DNA from: Xenorhabdus poinarii G6 | Lineage (GTDB): Bacteria; Pseudomonadota; Gammaproteobacteria; Enterobacterales; Enterobacteriaceae | NCBI RefSeq assembly: GCF_000968175.1 | Contig: NZ_FO704551.1 | Coordinates: forward strand, 620,001 to 684,000 | Direction of reading: 5' to 3' | Length of the DNA: 64,000 bases | Part shown: positions 28,381-41,633 of the stretch, piece after piece | Numbering within the stretch: the first letter of the stretch is position 1 | How the letters are laid out: each line of letters starts with the position of its first letter | Made by a program: the position numbers and the translations under genes | Notes under the pieces: generated by a model | What the model saw: the letters and a program-made list of their open reading frames with translations, nothing else | The model's database searches: none | Told to the model about the DNA's origin: nothing

Positions 28381-29181
28381 ATGGATAAGATGAAACCTAT
28401 TTCGATTGAACGATTGAAGGGGATAATGGCGCAGTTGCGCCATCCCCAGAACGGCTGCCCTTGGGACAAAGCACAAACCTCCGCGACGATTGCACCTTAT
28501 ACGCTGGAAGAAACCTATGAAGTTCTTGATGCGATTGAACGCAATGATACCAATGCCTTGAAAGAAGAATTGGGCGATTTGCTGTTTCATATCGTGTTTT
28601 ATGCCCAGATGGCGCAAGAACAGCAACAATTTGATTTTGATGATATTTGTGAAACAGTGTGCGACAAGCTGGAACGCCGCCATCCCCATATCTTCAATCA
28701 ACAAGCCGGTATCAGCAACGAAGAAGCAATAGCAAGCTGGGAACAGCGTAAGGCCGCAGAAAGGGCTGAGAAAGATCAACATTCGGTGCTGGATGATATT
28801 CCTGCCAGTCTGCCGGCGCTGATGAAAGCGTATAAAATCCAGAAGCGCTGTGCTTCGGTAGGCTTTGATTGGGATACATTGGGCCCGGTGCTGGACAAAG
28901 TTTACGAAGAAATTGATGAAGTGATGGATGAAGCAAAGCAAGCTGTGGTTGATAACGAACGGCTGGAAGAAGAGATCGGTGATTTGCTGTTTTCGGTGGT
29001 GAATCTATCCCGTCATTTGGGGCATAAACCGGAAGTGGCATTACAGAAAGCCTGTCAGAAATTCGAAAATCGTTTTCGGCACGTCGAAAAATTGATTCAA
29101 GACAAAGGATTATCATTGGAAACTGCAACACTGGACGACATGGAAGCAATGTGGCAACGGGTGAAAAATCAGAAAGCGTAG
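28381..29181 (+). CDS. mazG: Nucleoside triphosphate pyrophosphohydrolase MazG
   Basis: MazG hydrolyses NTPs and dNTPs to monophosphates and PPi and has been linked to lowering ppGpp. The 266-residue protein carries two MazG domains: the N-terminal one with HPQNGCPWDKAQT and YTLEETYEVLDAI plus EELGDLLFHIVF, and the C-terminal one with YEEIDEV and EEEIGDLLFSVVN (EExxE-type metal ligands). It lies 8 bp after relA, so the two are co-transcribed and probably balance alarmone levels. Confidence 0.95.
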   Translation: MDKMKPISIERLKGIMAQLRHPQNGCPWDKAQTSATIAPYTLEETYEVLDAIERNDTNALKEELGDLLFHIVFYAQMAQEQQQFDFDDICETVCDKLERRHPHIFNQQAGISNEEAIASWEQRKAAERAEKDQHSVLDDIPASLPALMKAYKIQKRCASVGFDWDTLGPVLDKVYEEIDEVMDEAKQAVVDNERLEEEIGDLLFSVVNLSRHLGHKPEVALQKACQKFENRFRHVEKLIQDKGLSLETATLDDMEAMWQRVKNQKA

Positions 29182-29353
29182 GGCAATCATCTGAAAAAAG
29201 ATGAAAATCGTGAAAAGGATACCGAGTTATGGCCGAATAACCGGAATCAGATGAAAAAATTTTGCGTAAATAACTTGATGAATTTAAAGCGAAATTAGTG
29301 TTATTGTTTCGCTGTGTAACTGATTATCTGACACTTTACCCTGTTTAGATGGT

Positions 29354-29382
29354 TTGTAGCGAAATTAAGGTTAGGGTATACT
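29354..29382 (+). promoter_or_regulatory. Probable sigma-70 promoter of pyrG
   Basis: TTGTAG (29354-29359) and TATACT (29377-29382) are separated by 17 bp. They lie 57 bp before the pyrG start. Confidence 0.65.
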
Positions 29383-29423
29383 GCTTTCCCGTCCTGTTAT
29401 ATTCATCATCCTTTTAAACCTAA

Positions 29424-31076
<1,653 letters not shown>

Positions 31077-31091
31077 GATATGGGGCAATAG

Positions 31092-32474
<1,383 letters not shown>

Positions 32475-32532
32475 TCGCCGACAGCGTTCTCTGACTTTTT
32501 CGCTAAAAAGTGAAGAGAAAAGCAAAGAGTAG

Positions 32533-32560
32533 AAAGCCACCCGTTAACCGGTGGCTTTTT
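32533..32560 (+). terminator. Terminator after eno
   Basis: Stem gccacc / ggtggc with an internally paired gttaac core, followed by five T residues. Confidence 0.85.
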
Positions 32561-32987
32561 ACCAGATCAACAAAATATCCCTTTTTAATAACGGAATATT
32601 TTGTTGATCCCACTCACTGATGCGATGAATGAGAAGAGGATTTTCGAAAAAATAGGGTAAATATTCTTTATGTTTTCACCGAGGGAAGAAGGCTTTTTTA
32701 TTTTTTAACAAAATAAAATTTTATTTCTTAGGGTGGCTACCCATTCTATGACAGGGTAAAAATGTGATGTGACAACAGAAATTATGGTTCTTTTTTCGTC
32801 TATTAATTGATAAATCAACAAATCCCGCGTGGCAGATCTCAAAATTATACAACTCGTATTTTCTTCCTCGTTGATACTACTTATTATTTTACATGTAATG
32901 TAATTCTTTAACATTCATTGTTGCAATGATTCATAACTTATTATTTTTACATTACGGAACTATGTTTCATTGTCTTACGGAGTCTTC
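32561..32987. other. Gene-free stretch between eno and the SLC13 transporter
   Basis: About 430 AT-rich bases without a convincing gene. The end nearest 32988 should hold the transporter promoter; ACGGAG just before the ATG is its ribosome-binding site. Confidence 0.45.
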
Positions 32988-34373
32988 ATGGACGCTTCTG
33001 AATCTTTAACACCAGCGGTTGGGCCTACACCATTAAATAAGAGAGGCCTAATTATTCTCGCGCTGGATATCATCTTGCTTATCGTATTGCTTAAGTTTTT
33101 GCCTTATGGGGAAAAAGCAAACGCAGGTTTAGCACTGATGGCATTTGTTGGTGTGCTATGGCTAACGGAAGCCGTTCACGTCACTATCACGGCACTGTGT
33201 GTGCCTATTCTGGCCGTTGGGATGGGATTGATGAATACCGGTGACGCATTGAAATCGTTTGCAAACCCGATAATCTTCCTGTTCTTCGGTGGATTTGCAT
33301 TGGCAACAGCCCTGCATATCCAGGGGCTGGACAGATTAATCGCTAACCGTTTGTTGATGATTGCTCGCGGGCGTTTATCGGTGGCGGTATTGCTGATATT
33401 TGGGATTACTGCACTACTGTCTATGTGGATCAGTAATACAGCAACTGCGGCAATGATGTTACCCCTCATCCTGGGTATTTTGGCGAATTTGGATGTACGT
33501 TCTGAACGTAATACTTTCGTATTTGTACTGTTAGGCGTCGCATACAGTGCCAGTATTGGTGGTTTGGGAACGTTGGTCGGCAGTCCTCCAAATGCCATCG
33601 CTGCGGCACAACTGGGTATGGATTTCTTCACCTGGATGAAATACGGTGTGCCAATGGTCATTATTCTATTGCCAGTGATGGTTGGGATCATGTACATCAT
33701 GCTGCGCCCGAACCTGAAACACAAATTTGATCTGGAATTAGAACAGTTGGAGTGGAATGGTAAACGTTTGATTGCCATGACCATTTTCCTGTTAACCGTG
33801 GTATGTTGGATTTTCAGTTCATTTATCAGTAGTGCGCTTGGTGGTGTCAAAGATTTGGATACGATTATTGCGGTGAGCGCAGCTATCCTGATTGGTATCA
33901 CGGGGGTGTCAACCTGGTCACAGATTCAAAATAACACGGAATGGGGTGTGTTGATGCTGTTCGGTGGAGGTCTGACACTGAGTGCCGTCCTGAAAAATTC
34001 GGGTGCGAGTGAAGTGATGGCGAATGGCATGGCGGCAACTTTTGGGACAAGCCCTTGGTTTGTGATCATCATTGCAATTGCTGCGTTTATTATTTTCCTG
34101 ACAGAATTCACCAGCAACACGGCCAGCGCCGCGTTATTGGTGCCTATTTTTGCCACGGTTGCCGAAGCACTAGGAATGCCCGTCATGGTCTTAACCATGA
34201 TCATTGGTATCGGTGCATCCTGTGCATTTATGCTACCTGTTGCCACCCCCCCTAACGCGATTGTGTATGGTTCTGGCTATATCAAGCAAATAGAGATGGT
34301 TAAAGTCGGTATCGTGCTGAACCTGGCGTGTATTGTGATTATTTCTGTGGTTGCCTGGTTCTTCTGGATCTAA
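32988..34373 (+). CDS. SLC13/DASS-family anion (dicarboxylate) transporter
   Basis: This 461-residue inner-membrane protein belongs to the divalent anion:sodium symporter family. It contains both Ser-Asn-Thr motifs that bind sodium and the carboxylate (WISNTATAAMMLP and FTSNTASAALLVP), each followed by a Pro-rich helix (GTLVGSPPNAIA; LPVATPPNAIVYG). The ATG at 32988 has ACGGAG 6 nt upstream; the in-frame TTG at 32970 would place the ribosome-binding site inside the gene. Family members carry succinate, malate, citrate or sulfate; the substrate here is not fixed by sequence. A shared terminator separates it from the convergent aldehyde dehydrogenase. Confidence 0.9.
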   Translation: MDASESLTPAVGPTPLNKRGLIILALDIILLIVLLKFLPYGEKANAGLALMAFVGVLWLTEAVHVTITALCVPILAVGMGLMNTGDALKSFANPIIFLFFGGFALATALHIQGLDRLIANRLLMIARGRLSVAVLLIFGITALLSMWISNTATAAMMLPLILGILANLDVRSERNTFVFVLLGVAYSASIGGLGTLVGSPPNAIAAAQLGMDFFTWMKYGVPMVIILLPVMVGIMYIMLRPNLKHKFDLELEQLEWNGKRLIAMTIFLLTVVCWIFSSFISSALGGVKDLDTIIAVSAAILIGITGVSTWSQIQNNTEWGVLMLFGGGLTLSAVLKNSGASEVMANGMAATFGTSPWFVIIIAIAAFIIFLTEFTSNTASAALLVPIFATVAEALGMPVMVLTMIIGIGASCAFMLPVATPPNAIVYGSGYIKQIEMVKVGIVLNLACIVIISVVAWFFWI

Positions 34374-34410
34374 TCTTTTCGGCTGTTTAACATTTAAATC
34401 AGTGATGAAC

Positions 34411-34440
34411 AAAATCGCCACCTTACCGGGTGGCGATTTT
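34411..34440. terminator. Bidirectional terminator
   Basis: A perfect 12-bp stem (aaaatcgccacc / ggtggcgatttt) with a 6-nt loop, A-rich on the left and T-rich on the right, sits between two convergent genes and can serve both. Confidence 0.9.
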
Positions 34441-34456
34441 ATTGGCAAAGAACGCG

Positions 34457-35941
34457 TTAGTCTGCTTTGGTACTGATATAGATATTCTTCACTTCAGTGT
34501 AAGCATCCAATATCATCTTGTGCGTTTCACGTCCAAGTCCTGATTTCTTATACCCCCCGAAAGGCGCATGAGCAGGCAGATCGTGATAGGTATTAATCCA
34601 CATACGTCCCGTTTTGATTGCTTTCGCTACACGCAAGGCGCGGTTAATGTCCTGCGTCCATACGGCACCGGCCAGGCCATATTCGGAATCATTGGCCATT
34701 TCGATGACCTCTTCTTCATGGCTGAATGGAATAACACACAGTACCGGGCCAAAGATTTCTTCCTGCGCAACCCGCATGTCATTGGTTACATTGATAATAA
34801 TTGTTGGATGGATAAAGAAACCATCATCATATCCTGCGCCTGTCATGCGTTTTCCGCCTGTCAGAACGGTTGCTCCCTCCTGTTTTGCAAGATCGATATA
34901 ACCTAAAATCGTTTTCATCTGTTCTTCACTTACCTGGCTGCCCATTTCTGTCTCTGCCAACATGGGATCACCCACTTTGACTGATTCAAAGACGGTTTTC
35001 AGTGATTTCAGGAATTCATCGTGAATATCTTTATGCAGGAACAGGCGGGCACCGGATTCACAGGCTTGCCCCTGATTCAGTAAAATAGCGTTGGCCGCGT
35101 ATTTGACGGCCTTTTTCATATTGGCATCGGGGAAGACAATATTGGCAGATTTACCCCCCAATTCCAGCGTTGCGGGAATAAGCCTTTTCGCTGCGGCGGC
35201 GGCAACGTTATAACCGACGTCTGTTGATCCGGTAAAGGCAACCTTACCAATGCCTTCATGGTCGAGGATGGCTTGACCGACAACAGAACCACGTCCCGTC
35301 ACAATATTGATAACACCCGCAGGTAAAACTTGATTCATGATCCGCCCTAATTCAAGGAGCGTAATGGGGGTCAGACTTGCAGGATTGATTACAATGGTAT
35401 TACCGGCGGCAAGGGCGGGGGCGATCTTCCAGGCCGCCATCAATAGCGGAAAATTCCATGGAATAATTTGTCCAACCACACCAATCGGCTCTCTGATCAC
35501 TAAGCTTAAGGTGTCGTCATCAATGACATCACAGGCATCGGAATGAGCACGGATAGCGCCGGCAAAATAGCGGAAATGATCAACAGAGAAAGGAATATCA
35601 AAATGACGGCACAGAGCCTGAGTTTTGCCGGCATCTAGTGTTTCAAGGACGATAAAGCGTTCAGCTTCAGCCTCCAGCAGATCGGCAATTTTTAATAGCA
35701 GCGATTGTCTTTCTGCGGGGGAGGTTTTACGCCAGGCTGGCAGGGCGTTTTGCGCTGCGTTAACGGCCAGTTTCACATCCTCGGCATTACCGGCGGCATA
35801 TTCTGTTAACCGTTCACCGGTTGCGGGATTGTAGCTTTGCATCGTACTTTTTGAAACACTATCCACCCACTTTCCATTAATCAGCATCTTATACGATTTA
35901 GTGGGTAACAATTCTTCGGCAATATCATGTAGTTTTTTCAT
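34457..35941 (-). CDS. NAD(P)-dependent aldehyde dehydrogenase (AldB-like)
   Basis: The 494-residue enzyme of the ALDH superfamily shows the IIPWNFPLLMAAWKIAPALA cofactor region, FTGSTDVG, the general base Glu in LELGGKSANIVF, the catalytic Cys in NQGQACESGARLF, and EEIFGPVL. The closest E. coli relative I recognise is AldB, which it resembles in VGQIIPWNFPLLMA and GGYKKSGLGRETHKM. The native aldehyde is not determinable; short-chain or amino-aldehydes (from polyamine catabolism) are possibilities. It is a single gene, convergent with the SLC13 transporter, with an 800-bp gene-free region upstream. Confidence 0.9.
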   Translation of the reverse strand: MKKLHDIAEELLPTKSYKMLINGKWVDSVSKSTMQSYNPATGERLTEYAAGNAEDVKLAVNAAQNALPAWRKTSPAERQSLLLKIADLLEAEAERFIVLETLDAGKTQALCRHFDIPFSVDHFRYFAGAIRAHSDACDVIDDDTLSLVIREPIGVVGQIIPWNFPLLMAAWKIAPALAAGNTIVINPASLTPITLLELGRIMNQVLPAGVINIVTGRGSVVGQAILDHEGIGKVAFTGSTDVGYNVAAAAAKRLIPATLELGGKSANIVFPDANMKKAVKYAANAILLNQGQACESGARLFLHKDIHDEFLKSLKTVFESVKVGDPMLAETEMGSQVSEEQMKTILGYIDLAKQEGATVLTGGKRMTGAGYDDGFFIHPTIIINVTNDMRVAQEEIFGPVLCVIPFSHEEEVIEMANDSEYGLAGAVWTQDINRALRVAKAIKTGRMWINTYHDLPAHAPFGGYKKSGLGRETHKMILDAYTEVKNIYISTKAD

Positions 35942-36745
35942 TATATTCTCCGGGTACGTTGGTTTAGGTATACTAGAAAAAATAGGTTGAAGTAACTATA
36001 GGATTAATTCCTAATTTTTGGATAAGGTATAATGACAGTTGAGATCCCGCGGCCATTTTAAAATGCCATGATATTGATAGTTGTCTGTTTTTTTATGTAT
36101 TTATTCTTAATAAAAACAAGATATTATGAATATGGATGCGGAATATCGGATGGAAATAATGAAAGCAGCTTTAATGAAACATAGAGGGATCACCTTCTCG
36201 TTTTTAATATAAATTATTTTTTGTGTCCTGTATATTAAAAATTTAAACGATTATCACGATAAAGTGATACATTAATAATGAATTATTGTGATATATCCCC
36301 CATTTTTCTCCCGGTTATTCATCATTTTGAGAGATAAATTCACTTATGTATCACTGTATTAATCTGTGTCTGATCGCTTTGTTAATATCTATGATTTTTA
36401 TTTTTATTTTCTAATCAGGTATGGAAAATAAATAACGTGATGTATATCATGTCTGATATATTTAATCTATGGATAACTTCAGGTATATACCTATAATAGG
36501 TGAGCTATTATGTGGAATAAATAGACACTTAATGAGTTTATTTTTTTGTATCTGATGTTTGAATTTGCCGTTATTATGTGGTTATTTCCAGCAAAAAGAT
36601 CAATAAATTGGTGCGAAATGTCGGATGTATACATCAATAATTAAGTGACGACCCTGCATGATGCCGTAATATAATTTTCTATTAAAACAATTTATCTGTT
36701 CTACTTCTGCTATTATTGCTTTATCGGTGATAGGCGGGGTTGGTT
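35942..36745. other. 800-bp gene-free AT-rich region
   Basis: No open frame of credible composition on either strand. It must hold the aldehyde dehydrogenase promoter (left) and the lipoprotein gene promoter (right). No clear repeat or hairpin stood out. Confidence 0.5.
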
Positions 36746-37093
36746 ATGAGAAGATTGTTAGTGATTTGTTTGTTGGGATGTGTATTGGCGGGATGTGATA
36801 ATCAACCCAAAATTGATGGAACAAATGAAATTGCTTTAAAAACATCCATTGAAAAGATCAGAGAGACATTGCCAGAAGATAAAAAATTACAATTTGATGA
36901 TTCATTGAATGTCGTGATGACTAACAGTATCAACTTTGATGATTTGTTTAAGGATAACAGAGAGGGAAATATCAAATATGGCGATATACAAAAGTTTGAA
37001 CAGCGATTTTATCAATCCTTGCATGGAAAAACGGCTGATCAGGTAATTGAAGAAGCCGAAAAAATTAAAGCTGCCAACATGCGTAAGAAATGA
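36746..37093 (+). CDS. Small lipoprotein, DUF6694-like
   Basis: The 115-residue protein begins with a lipoprotein signal peptide and lipobox (LLGCVLAGC, lipidated Cys about residue 17) followed by a short, charged, helical domain ending AEKIKAANMRKK. Phrases such as IEKIRETLPEDKKLQFDDSL and LHGKTADQVIEEAEKI fit the DUF6694 lipoproteins I recall from other Enterobacterales. The ATG at 36746 is preferred over a TTG two codons upstream. The residue after the Cys is Asp, the signal that keeps a lipoprotein in the inner membrane. The function is unknown. Confidence 0.75.
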   Translation: MRRLLVICLLGCVLAGCDNQPKIDGTNEIALKTSIEKIRETLPEDKKLQFDDSLNVVMTNSINFDDLFKDNREGNIKYGDIQKFEQRFYQSLHGKTADQVIEEAEKIKAANMRKK

Positions 37094-37187
37094 GTGTATG
37101 ACATCTTCACTGATGCTGATATTGCTTCATATGCTTTAAACAAGGTGCCCTGATTGAGGGGCATTTTTTGGGGTACAATTTTGTGGG

Positions 37188-37685
37188 TCACAATAATGTC
37201 AGTCTTTCTCCACATTGCCGACAAACATAACAACTTTTTCCTCTGAGAACTTTATTGTGTTGTCTTATCGTCAGTTCATGGTGCTGACAGCGACAATAAT
37301 AGATAAATATCTTACTGCGAACAGAATGCACAGAGAATTGATGAGTTCGATTGGCGGGGACTTTAAATAGGGTTTCCATAATAAAGCGCCACTCTTTGCC
37401 GTGTGGTTCTACCTTGCCAAATTGATGATAGGCTAATAGGTGAGCTAGTTCATGCGGGATAACTTCATTAATGAAAGCGAGCTGATTTTCGATCAACAAA
37501 ATAGGATTGAGGCGGATTTCCCAGTCTTGTAGCCGGGCACTGCCTGCAATTGTCCCACGTTGTTGATAGGTTATGTGGGGTTCTGGAAAGCTTTGCTGCC
37601 AAAAATGACTCGCCTGCGTTAATTTCTGTCGCGTGGTGCGCATCACGGCGTGCTGTAAGAAAAGGGGAATGTTAACAAATTTCAT
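37188..37685 (-). CDS. sprT: SprT-family zinc metalloprotease-like protein
   Basis: The 165-residue protein has the HExxH zinc motif (IPHELAHLLAYHQFG) and a C-terminal zinc ribbon (CRCQHHE and CYVCRQCGE). The SprT family is related to the eukaryotic DNA-protein crosslink protease Spartan; bacterial SprT is little studied. In E. coli sprT lies next to endA near metK; here endA is absent and metK is the next gene. Confidence 0.92.
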   Translation of the reverse strand: MKFVNIPLFLQHAVMRTTRQKLTQASHFWQQSFPEPHITYQQRGTIAGSARLQDWEIRLNPILLIENQLAFINEVIPHELAHLLAYHQFGKVEPHGKEWRFIMETLFKVPANRTHQFSVHSVRSKIFIYYCRCQHHELTIRQHNKVLRGKSCYVCRQCGERLTLL

Positions 37686-37810
37686 TATAGCTGAATACGG
37701 TAATTTAAATATCTATTTGATTTTTAATATCTAATTAAATATATACCCAATAAAATTTAATGTGCATGGTGTCAATGATCGTGAGTCTTACTCACCCTCG
37801 ACGAGTGATG

Positions 37811-37834
37811 AAAAAACCCGCAATGTTTGCGGGC
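37811..37834 (-). terminator. Terminator of metK
   Basis: On the minus strand, stem cccgca / tgcggg with a 5-nt loop is followed by six T residues, 20 bp after the metK stop. Confidence 0.85.
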
Positions 37835-37853
37835 TTCATCGATGAACTGAAAA

Positions 37854-39008
37854 TTATTTCAATCCTGCCGCAGTGCGCAGAATTTCAGCTTTATCTGTTG
37901 CTTCCCAAGGGAATTGTTCACGACCAAAATGGCCATAGGCCGCAGTTTCGCGATAGATGGGGTGTAACAGATCCAACATTTTAATCAGGCCATAAGGGCG
38001 CAGATCAAAAAATTCACGAACTAATTGAATCAGTGTTGAAGTTGAAACTTTCTCTGTACCAAAGGTTTCCACCATGATAGAGGTGGGTTCAGCAACACCG
38101 ATAGCGTAAGATACTTGGATTTCACAACGATCAGCCAGACCTGCGGCAACGATGTTTTTGGCAACGTAACGTGCTGCATAGGCTGCTGAACGGTCAACTT
38201 TGGAGGGATCTTTACCGGAGAATGCGCCGCCACCGTGACGAGCCATACCACCATAGGTATCGACAATGATCTTACGACCTGTCAAACCACAGTCACCCAT
38301 TGGGCCACCGATCACGAAACGACCTGTTGGATTGATGAAGTATTTGGTCGTCGAAGTCAGCCATTCCGTCGGCAGCACCGGCTGGATAATCTCATCCATC
38401 ACCGCTTCTTGCAGCGCTTTTTGAGTGATATCTTCAGAATGCTGGGTTGAAAGGACAACGGCATCAATACCGACAATCTTACCGTTATCGTATTGGAAGG
38501 TGACCTGACTTTTTGCATCCGGGCGCAACCACGGCAGCGTGCCGTTTTTACGAACTTCAGCCTGACGCTCAACCAAACGGTGTGCATAGGTGATAGGGGC
38601 TGGCATGAGGACATCAGTTTCATTAGTCGCATAACCAAACATCAAGCCCTGATCGCCTGCACCTTGTTCCAGAGGATCGGCACGGTCAACACCTTGATTG
38701 ATATCTGGAGATTGTTTACCAATGGCACTGATAACGGCGCATGAGTTGGCATCAAATCCCATATCGGAGCTGGTATAGCCGATTTCGCGTACAGTGCGAC
38801 GTGTAATTTCTTCAATATCAACCCAGGCACTGGTCGTGATTTCGCCACCAACCATCACCATACCGGTTTTAACGTAAGTTTCACAGGCAACTCTGGCCTT
38901 GGGATCCTGCGCTAAAATGGCATCAAGAACAGCATCGGAAATTTGGTCGGCAATTTTGTCCGGGTGTCCTTCTGAAACTGACTCAGAAGTGAAAAGATGT
39001 GTAGTCAT
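37854..39008 (-). CDS. metK: S-adenosylmethionine synthetase
   Basis: MetK makes SAM from methionine and ATP. The 384-residue protein shows [20 protein letters not shown], the [15 protein letters not shown] motif and the phosphate-binding [20 protein letters not shown] region. A possible pair of MetJ-type boxes (AGACGGCC and neighbouring octamers) lies at about 39055-39072 upstream. It is divergent from speA as in E. coli. SAM links this locus to the methyltransferases of the azapteridine cluster and to polyamine synthesis. Confidence 0.97.
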   Translation of the reverse strand: MTTHLFTSESVSEGHPDKIADQISDAVLDAILAQDPKARVACETYVKTGMVMVGGEITTSAWVDIEEITRRTVREIGYTSSDMGFDANSCAVISAIGKQSPDINQGVDRADPLEQGAGDQGLMFGYATNETDVLMPAPITYAHRLVERQAEVRKNGTLPWLRPDAKSQVTFQYDNGKIVGIDAVVLSTQHSEDITQKALQEAVMDEIIQPVLPTEWLTSTTKYFINPTGRFVIGGPMGDCGLTGRKIIVDTYGGMARHGGGAFSGKDPSKVDRSAAYAARYVAKNIVAAGLADRCEIQVSYAIGVAEPTSIMVETFGTEKVSTSTLIQLVREFFDLRPYGLIKMLDLLHPIYRETAAYGHFGREQFPWEATDKAEILRTAAGLK

Positions 39009-39670
39009 TATATTTGGTTACCTTAAATATAATTTTGGGTTAAGGGTGGATGTTTTACCATCTAGACGGCCATTTTAAGTTACTCTTTTCAAGGTTACCA
39101 GTTTTTTTAAGCTTAAATCTCTATCATTGTGTGTTATTTTCGTTTTCCTCGCTAAAAAATAGGGGAATTCCGTCCCATTGAAATAAATTTCATTTTGCAA
39201 TTTTGCCGAATTACAGGTATAAACTGCGCGACTCGCTAAGTCGATTTTTGTAGTTTGAGTGACAGATGTTTGCAGGAGCGTATGTGTATCCTGCTTCTCG
39301 ATTGAGAAACGGCTTGCTGTAAGTAGGCCATGTGGGGAGAATGGGCGTGATGAACCATTATCTGCTGATTATTAACGGCCAACAGCCACATTATGTCATT
39401 GATGTATTCACATCGTGTTCCTGCCTTTTCAATTTCAATATGAATTCAATTCGATGTTGCCGATCACCCGCGTATAAACAGGTCATATTGCGTTAACATC
39501 ATCGCGTCATACAGTAAAGATAGTGTTTAGTTTTTCTAAACATTCCTATAATCCTAAGAGCATGCTGTTCCCTGACATTTTTTAATGCGCAAGATATGCT
39601 CGGTCAAAGAGTGTCTTGGGTTATTGACTTACAGGTGAAGGCAAACCTCAACTCCATAAAGGAGACTGCC
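39009..39670. other. metK-speA divergent intergenic region
   Basis: About 660 bp. The left part carries the metK promoter and a weak MetJ-box-like tract near 39055-39072. A 48-codon frame on the plus strand (39350-39496, starting MNHYLLIINGQQPHYVIDVF) has no good ribosome-binding site. A real small gene is possible here, since E. coli has short genes between speA and metK, but I see no similarity to YqgB. Confidence 0.4.
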
Positions 39671-41581
39671 ATGAATGATAATATCGCCCGTAAACTGCGA
39701 CAGACTTATAATATCGCATACTGGGGCGGCAGCTATTACTATGTCAATGATCTGGGAAATGTCAGTGTTTGCCCAAACCCTGATTTACCGGACGCGCAAA
39801 TTGCCCTCGCCGATCTGGTGAAGCGAGTTCAGCAAGAAGAACAGAAATTGCGTTTGCCGGCACTGTTTTGTTTTCCTCAGATTTTGCAACATCGCTTGCG
39901 TTCGATAAATGCAGCGTTTAAGCGTGCGCGTGAATCTTATGGCTATCAAGGGGATTACTTCCTCGTTTATCCGATTAAGGTTAATCAGCATCGCCGTGTT
40001 ATTGAGACATTAGCAAACGCGGATGAACCGATCGGATTAGAAGCCGGTTCCAAAGCCGAGTTAATGGCAGTATTGGCTCATGCAGGCATGACAGGTACGG
40101 TGATTGTTTGTAATGGTTATAAAGATCGGGAATATATTCGTCTGGCACTGATCGGTGAAAAGTTGGGACACAAAGTGTACCTGGTCATCGAAAAGATGTC
40201 TGAAATGGCTATGGTGCTGGAAGAGGCTGAGCGCCTCAATGTGATACCGCGTCTTGGTGTACGGGCTCGTCTGGCCTCACAAGGGGCAGGGAAATGGCAA
40301 TCCAGTGGCGGGGAAAAATCCAAATTTGGTTTGGCGGCGGCGCAGGTATTGCAATTGATTGAGACGTTGCGTGCAGCAGGGCGGTTGGAGAGTTTGCAAT
40401 TACTGCATTTCCATCTGGGGTCTCAATTGGCGAATATCCGCGACGTGGCAACCGGAGTACAGGAAGCGGCCCGTTTTTATGTCGAGCTTTCTAAACTGGG
40501 TGTCAATATTCAATGTTTTGATGTTGGTGGTGGTTTAGGGGTCGATTATGAAGGAACACGCTCTCAGTCAGATTGTTCGGTGAATTATGGTCTGAATGAA
40601 TACGCGAATAATGTTATTTGGGGGATTGGCGATGCATGTGAAGAGCACGGACTGCCTCATCCTACGGTGATTACGGAATCCGGCCGTGCATTGACAGCCC
40701 ATCACACTGTTTTAGTTTCTAATGTCATTGGGGTGGAACGCAATGAATTCACCGAAACAACGCCCCCCGCAGAAGAGGCGACTCGTCCCTTGACCAGCCT
40801 GTGGAATACCTGGCAGGAGATGCAATCTGATGGTAACCGTCGTTCCCTGCGTGAGTGGTTGCATGATAGCCAGTTTGATCTGCATGATGTGCATACCCAG
40901 TATGCCCACGGAATGTTGGATCTGTCAGAGCGTGCATGGGCAGAAGAGCTGTACTTAAATATCTGTCGTCATATCCAGCAGGATCTTGATCCAAGCAATC
41001 GTGCTCATCGTCCGATCATTGATGAATTGCAAGAGCGTATGGCAGATAAATTCTACGTGAATTTTTCGTTATTCCAGTCAATGCCGGATGCGTGGGGGAT
41101 TGATCAGTTGTTCCCGGTGTTGCCGATTGAAGGGCTGGATAAGCCATTAGATCGCCGTGCCGTTCTATTAGATATCACCTGTGACTCTGATGGGACGATT
41201 GATCATTATGTTGATGGTGATGGTGTGGCGACAACCATGCCAATGCCGGCTTATGATCCGGAAAAACCGCCATTGATTGGTTTCTTTATGGTTGGAGCCT
41301 ATCAGGAAATTCTGGGTAACATGCATAACTTGTTTGGTGATACCGCCGCGATTGATGTTTATGTGGACGAAAATGGTGAAGTGACTTATCAGCAGAGTGA
41401 AGAGGGCGATTCTGTCGCGACGATGCTGCAATATGTCAAACTGGAACCGCAGGTACTGTTAACCCGTTTCCGTGATCAAGTGAAATCGACAGATCTGGAT
41501 GAAAATTTACAGGCACAATTCCTGCAAGAGTTTGAAAATGGTCTGTATGGGTATACCTATTTAGAAGATGAATCATTCTGA
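39671..41581 (+). CDS. speA: Biosynthetic arginine decarboxylase
   Basis: SpeA is a PLP enzyme that decarboxylates arginine to agmatine, the first step of the second route to putrescine. The 636-residue protein has [16 protein letters not shown] (PLP Lys), [32 protein letters not shown] and the C-terminal [13 protein letters not shown]. The ATG at 39671 has AAAGGAG 7 nt upstream and gives the family N terminus ([20 protein letters not shown]). An in-frame ATG at 39596 is not supported. speB follows 52 bp downstream. Confidence 0.96.
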   Translation: MNDNIARKLRQTYNIAYWGGSYYYVNDLGNVSVCPNPDLPDAQIALADLVKRVQQEEQKLRLPALFCFPQILQHRLRSINAAFKRARESYGYQGDYFLVYPIKVNQHRRVIETLANADEPIGLEAGSKAELMAVLAHAGMTGTVIVCNGYKDREYIRLALIGEKLGHKVYLVIEKMSEMAMVLEEAERLNVIPRLGVRARLASQGAGKWQSSGGEKSKFGLAAAQVLQLIETLRAAGRLESLQLLHFHLGSQLANIRDVATGVQEAARFYVELSKLGVNIQCFDVGGGLGVDYEGTRSQSDCSVNYGLNEYANNVIWGIGDACEEHGLPHPTVITESGRALTAHHTVLVSNVIGVERNEFTETTPPAEEATRPLTSLWNTWQEMQSDGNRRSLREWLHDSQFDLHDVHTQYAHGMLDLSERAWAEELYLNICRHIQQDLDPSNRAHRPIIDELQERMADKFYVNFSLFQSMPDAWGIDQLFPVLPIEGLDKPLDRRAVLLDITCDSDGTIDHYVDGDGVATTMPMPAYDPEKPPLIGFFMVGAYQEILGNMHNLFGDTAAIDVYVDENGEVTYQQSEEGDSVATMLQYVKLEPQVLLTRFRDQVKSTDLDENLQAQFLQEFENGLYGYTYLEDESF

Positions 41582-41633
41582 TTAATCATTGAATATTGGT
41601 AATAAGCCAGTATAGGACTTTTGAGGATATATC

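Noticed and set aside
39055..39072. Firm MetJ operator for metK
   Set aside because: Only one octamer matches the met box well (6 of 8); neighbouring octamers are weak, so it is mentioned but not called.
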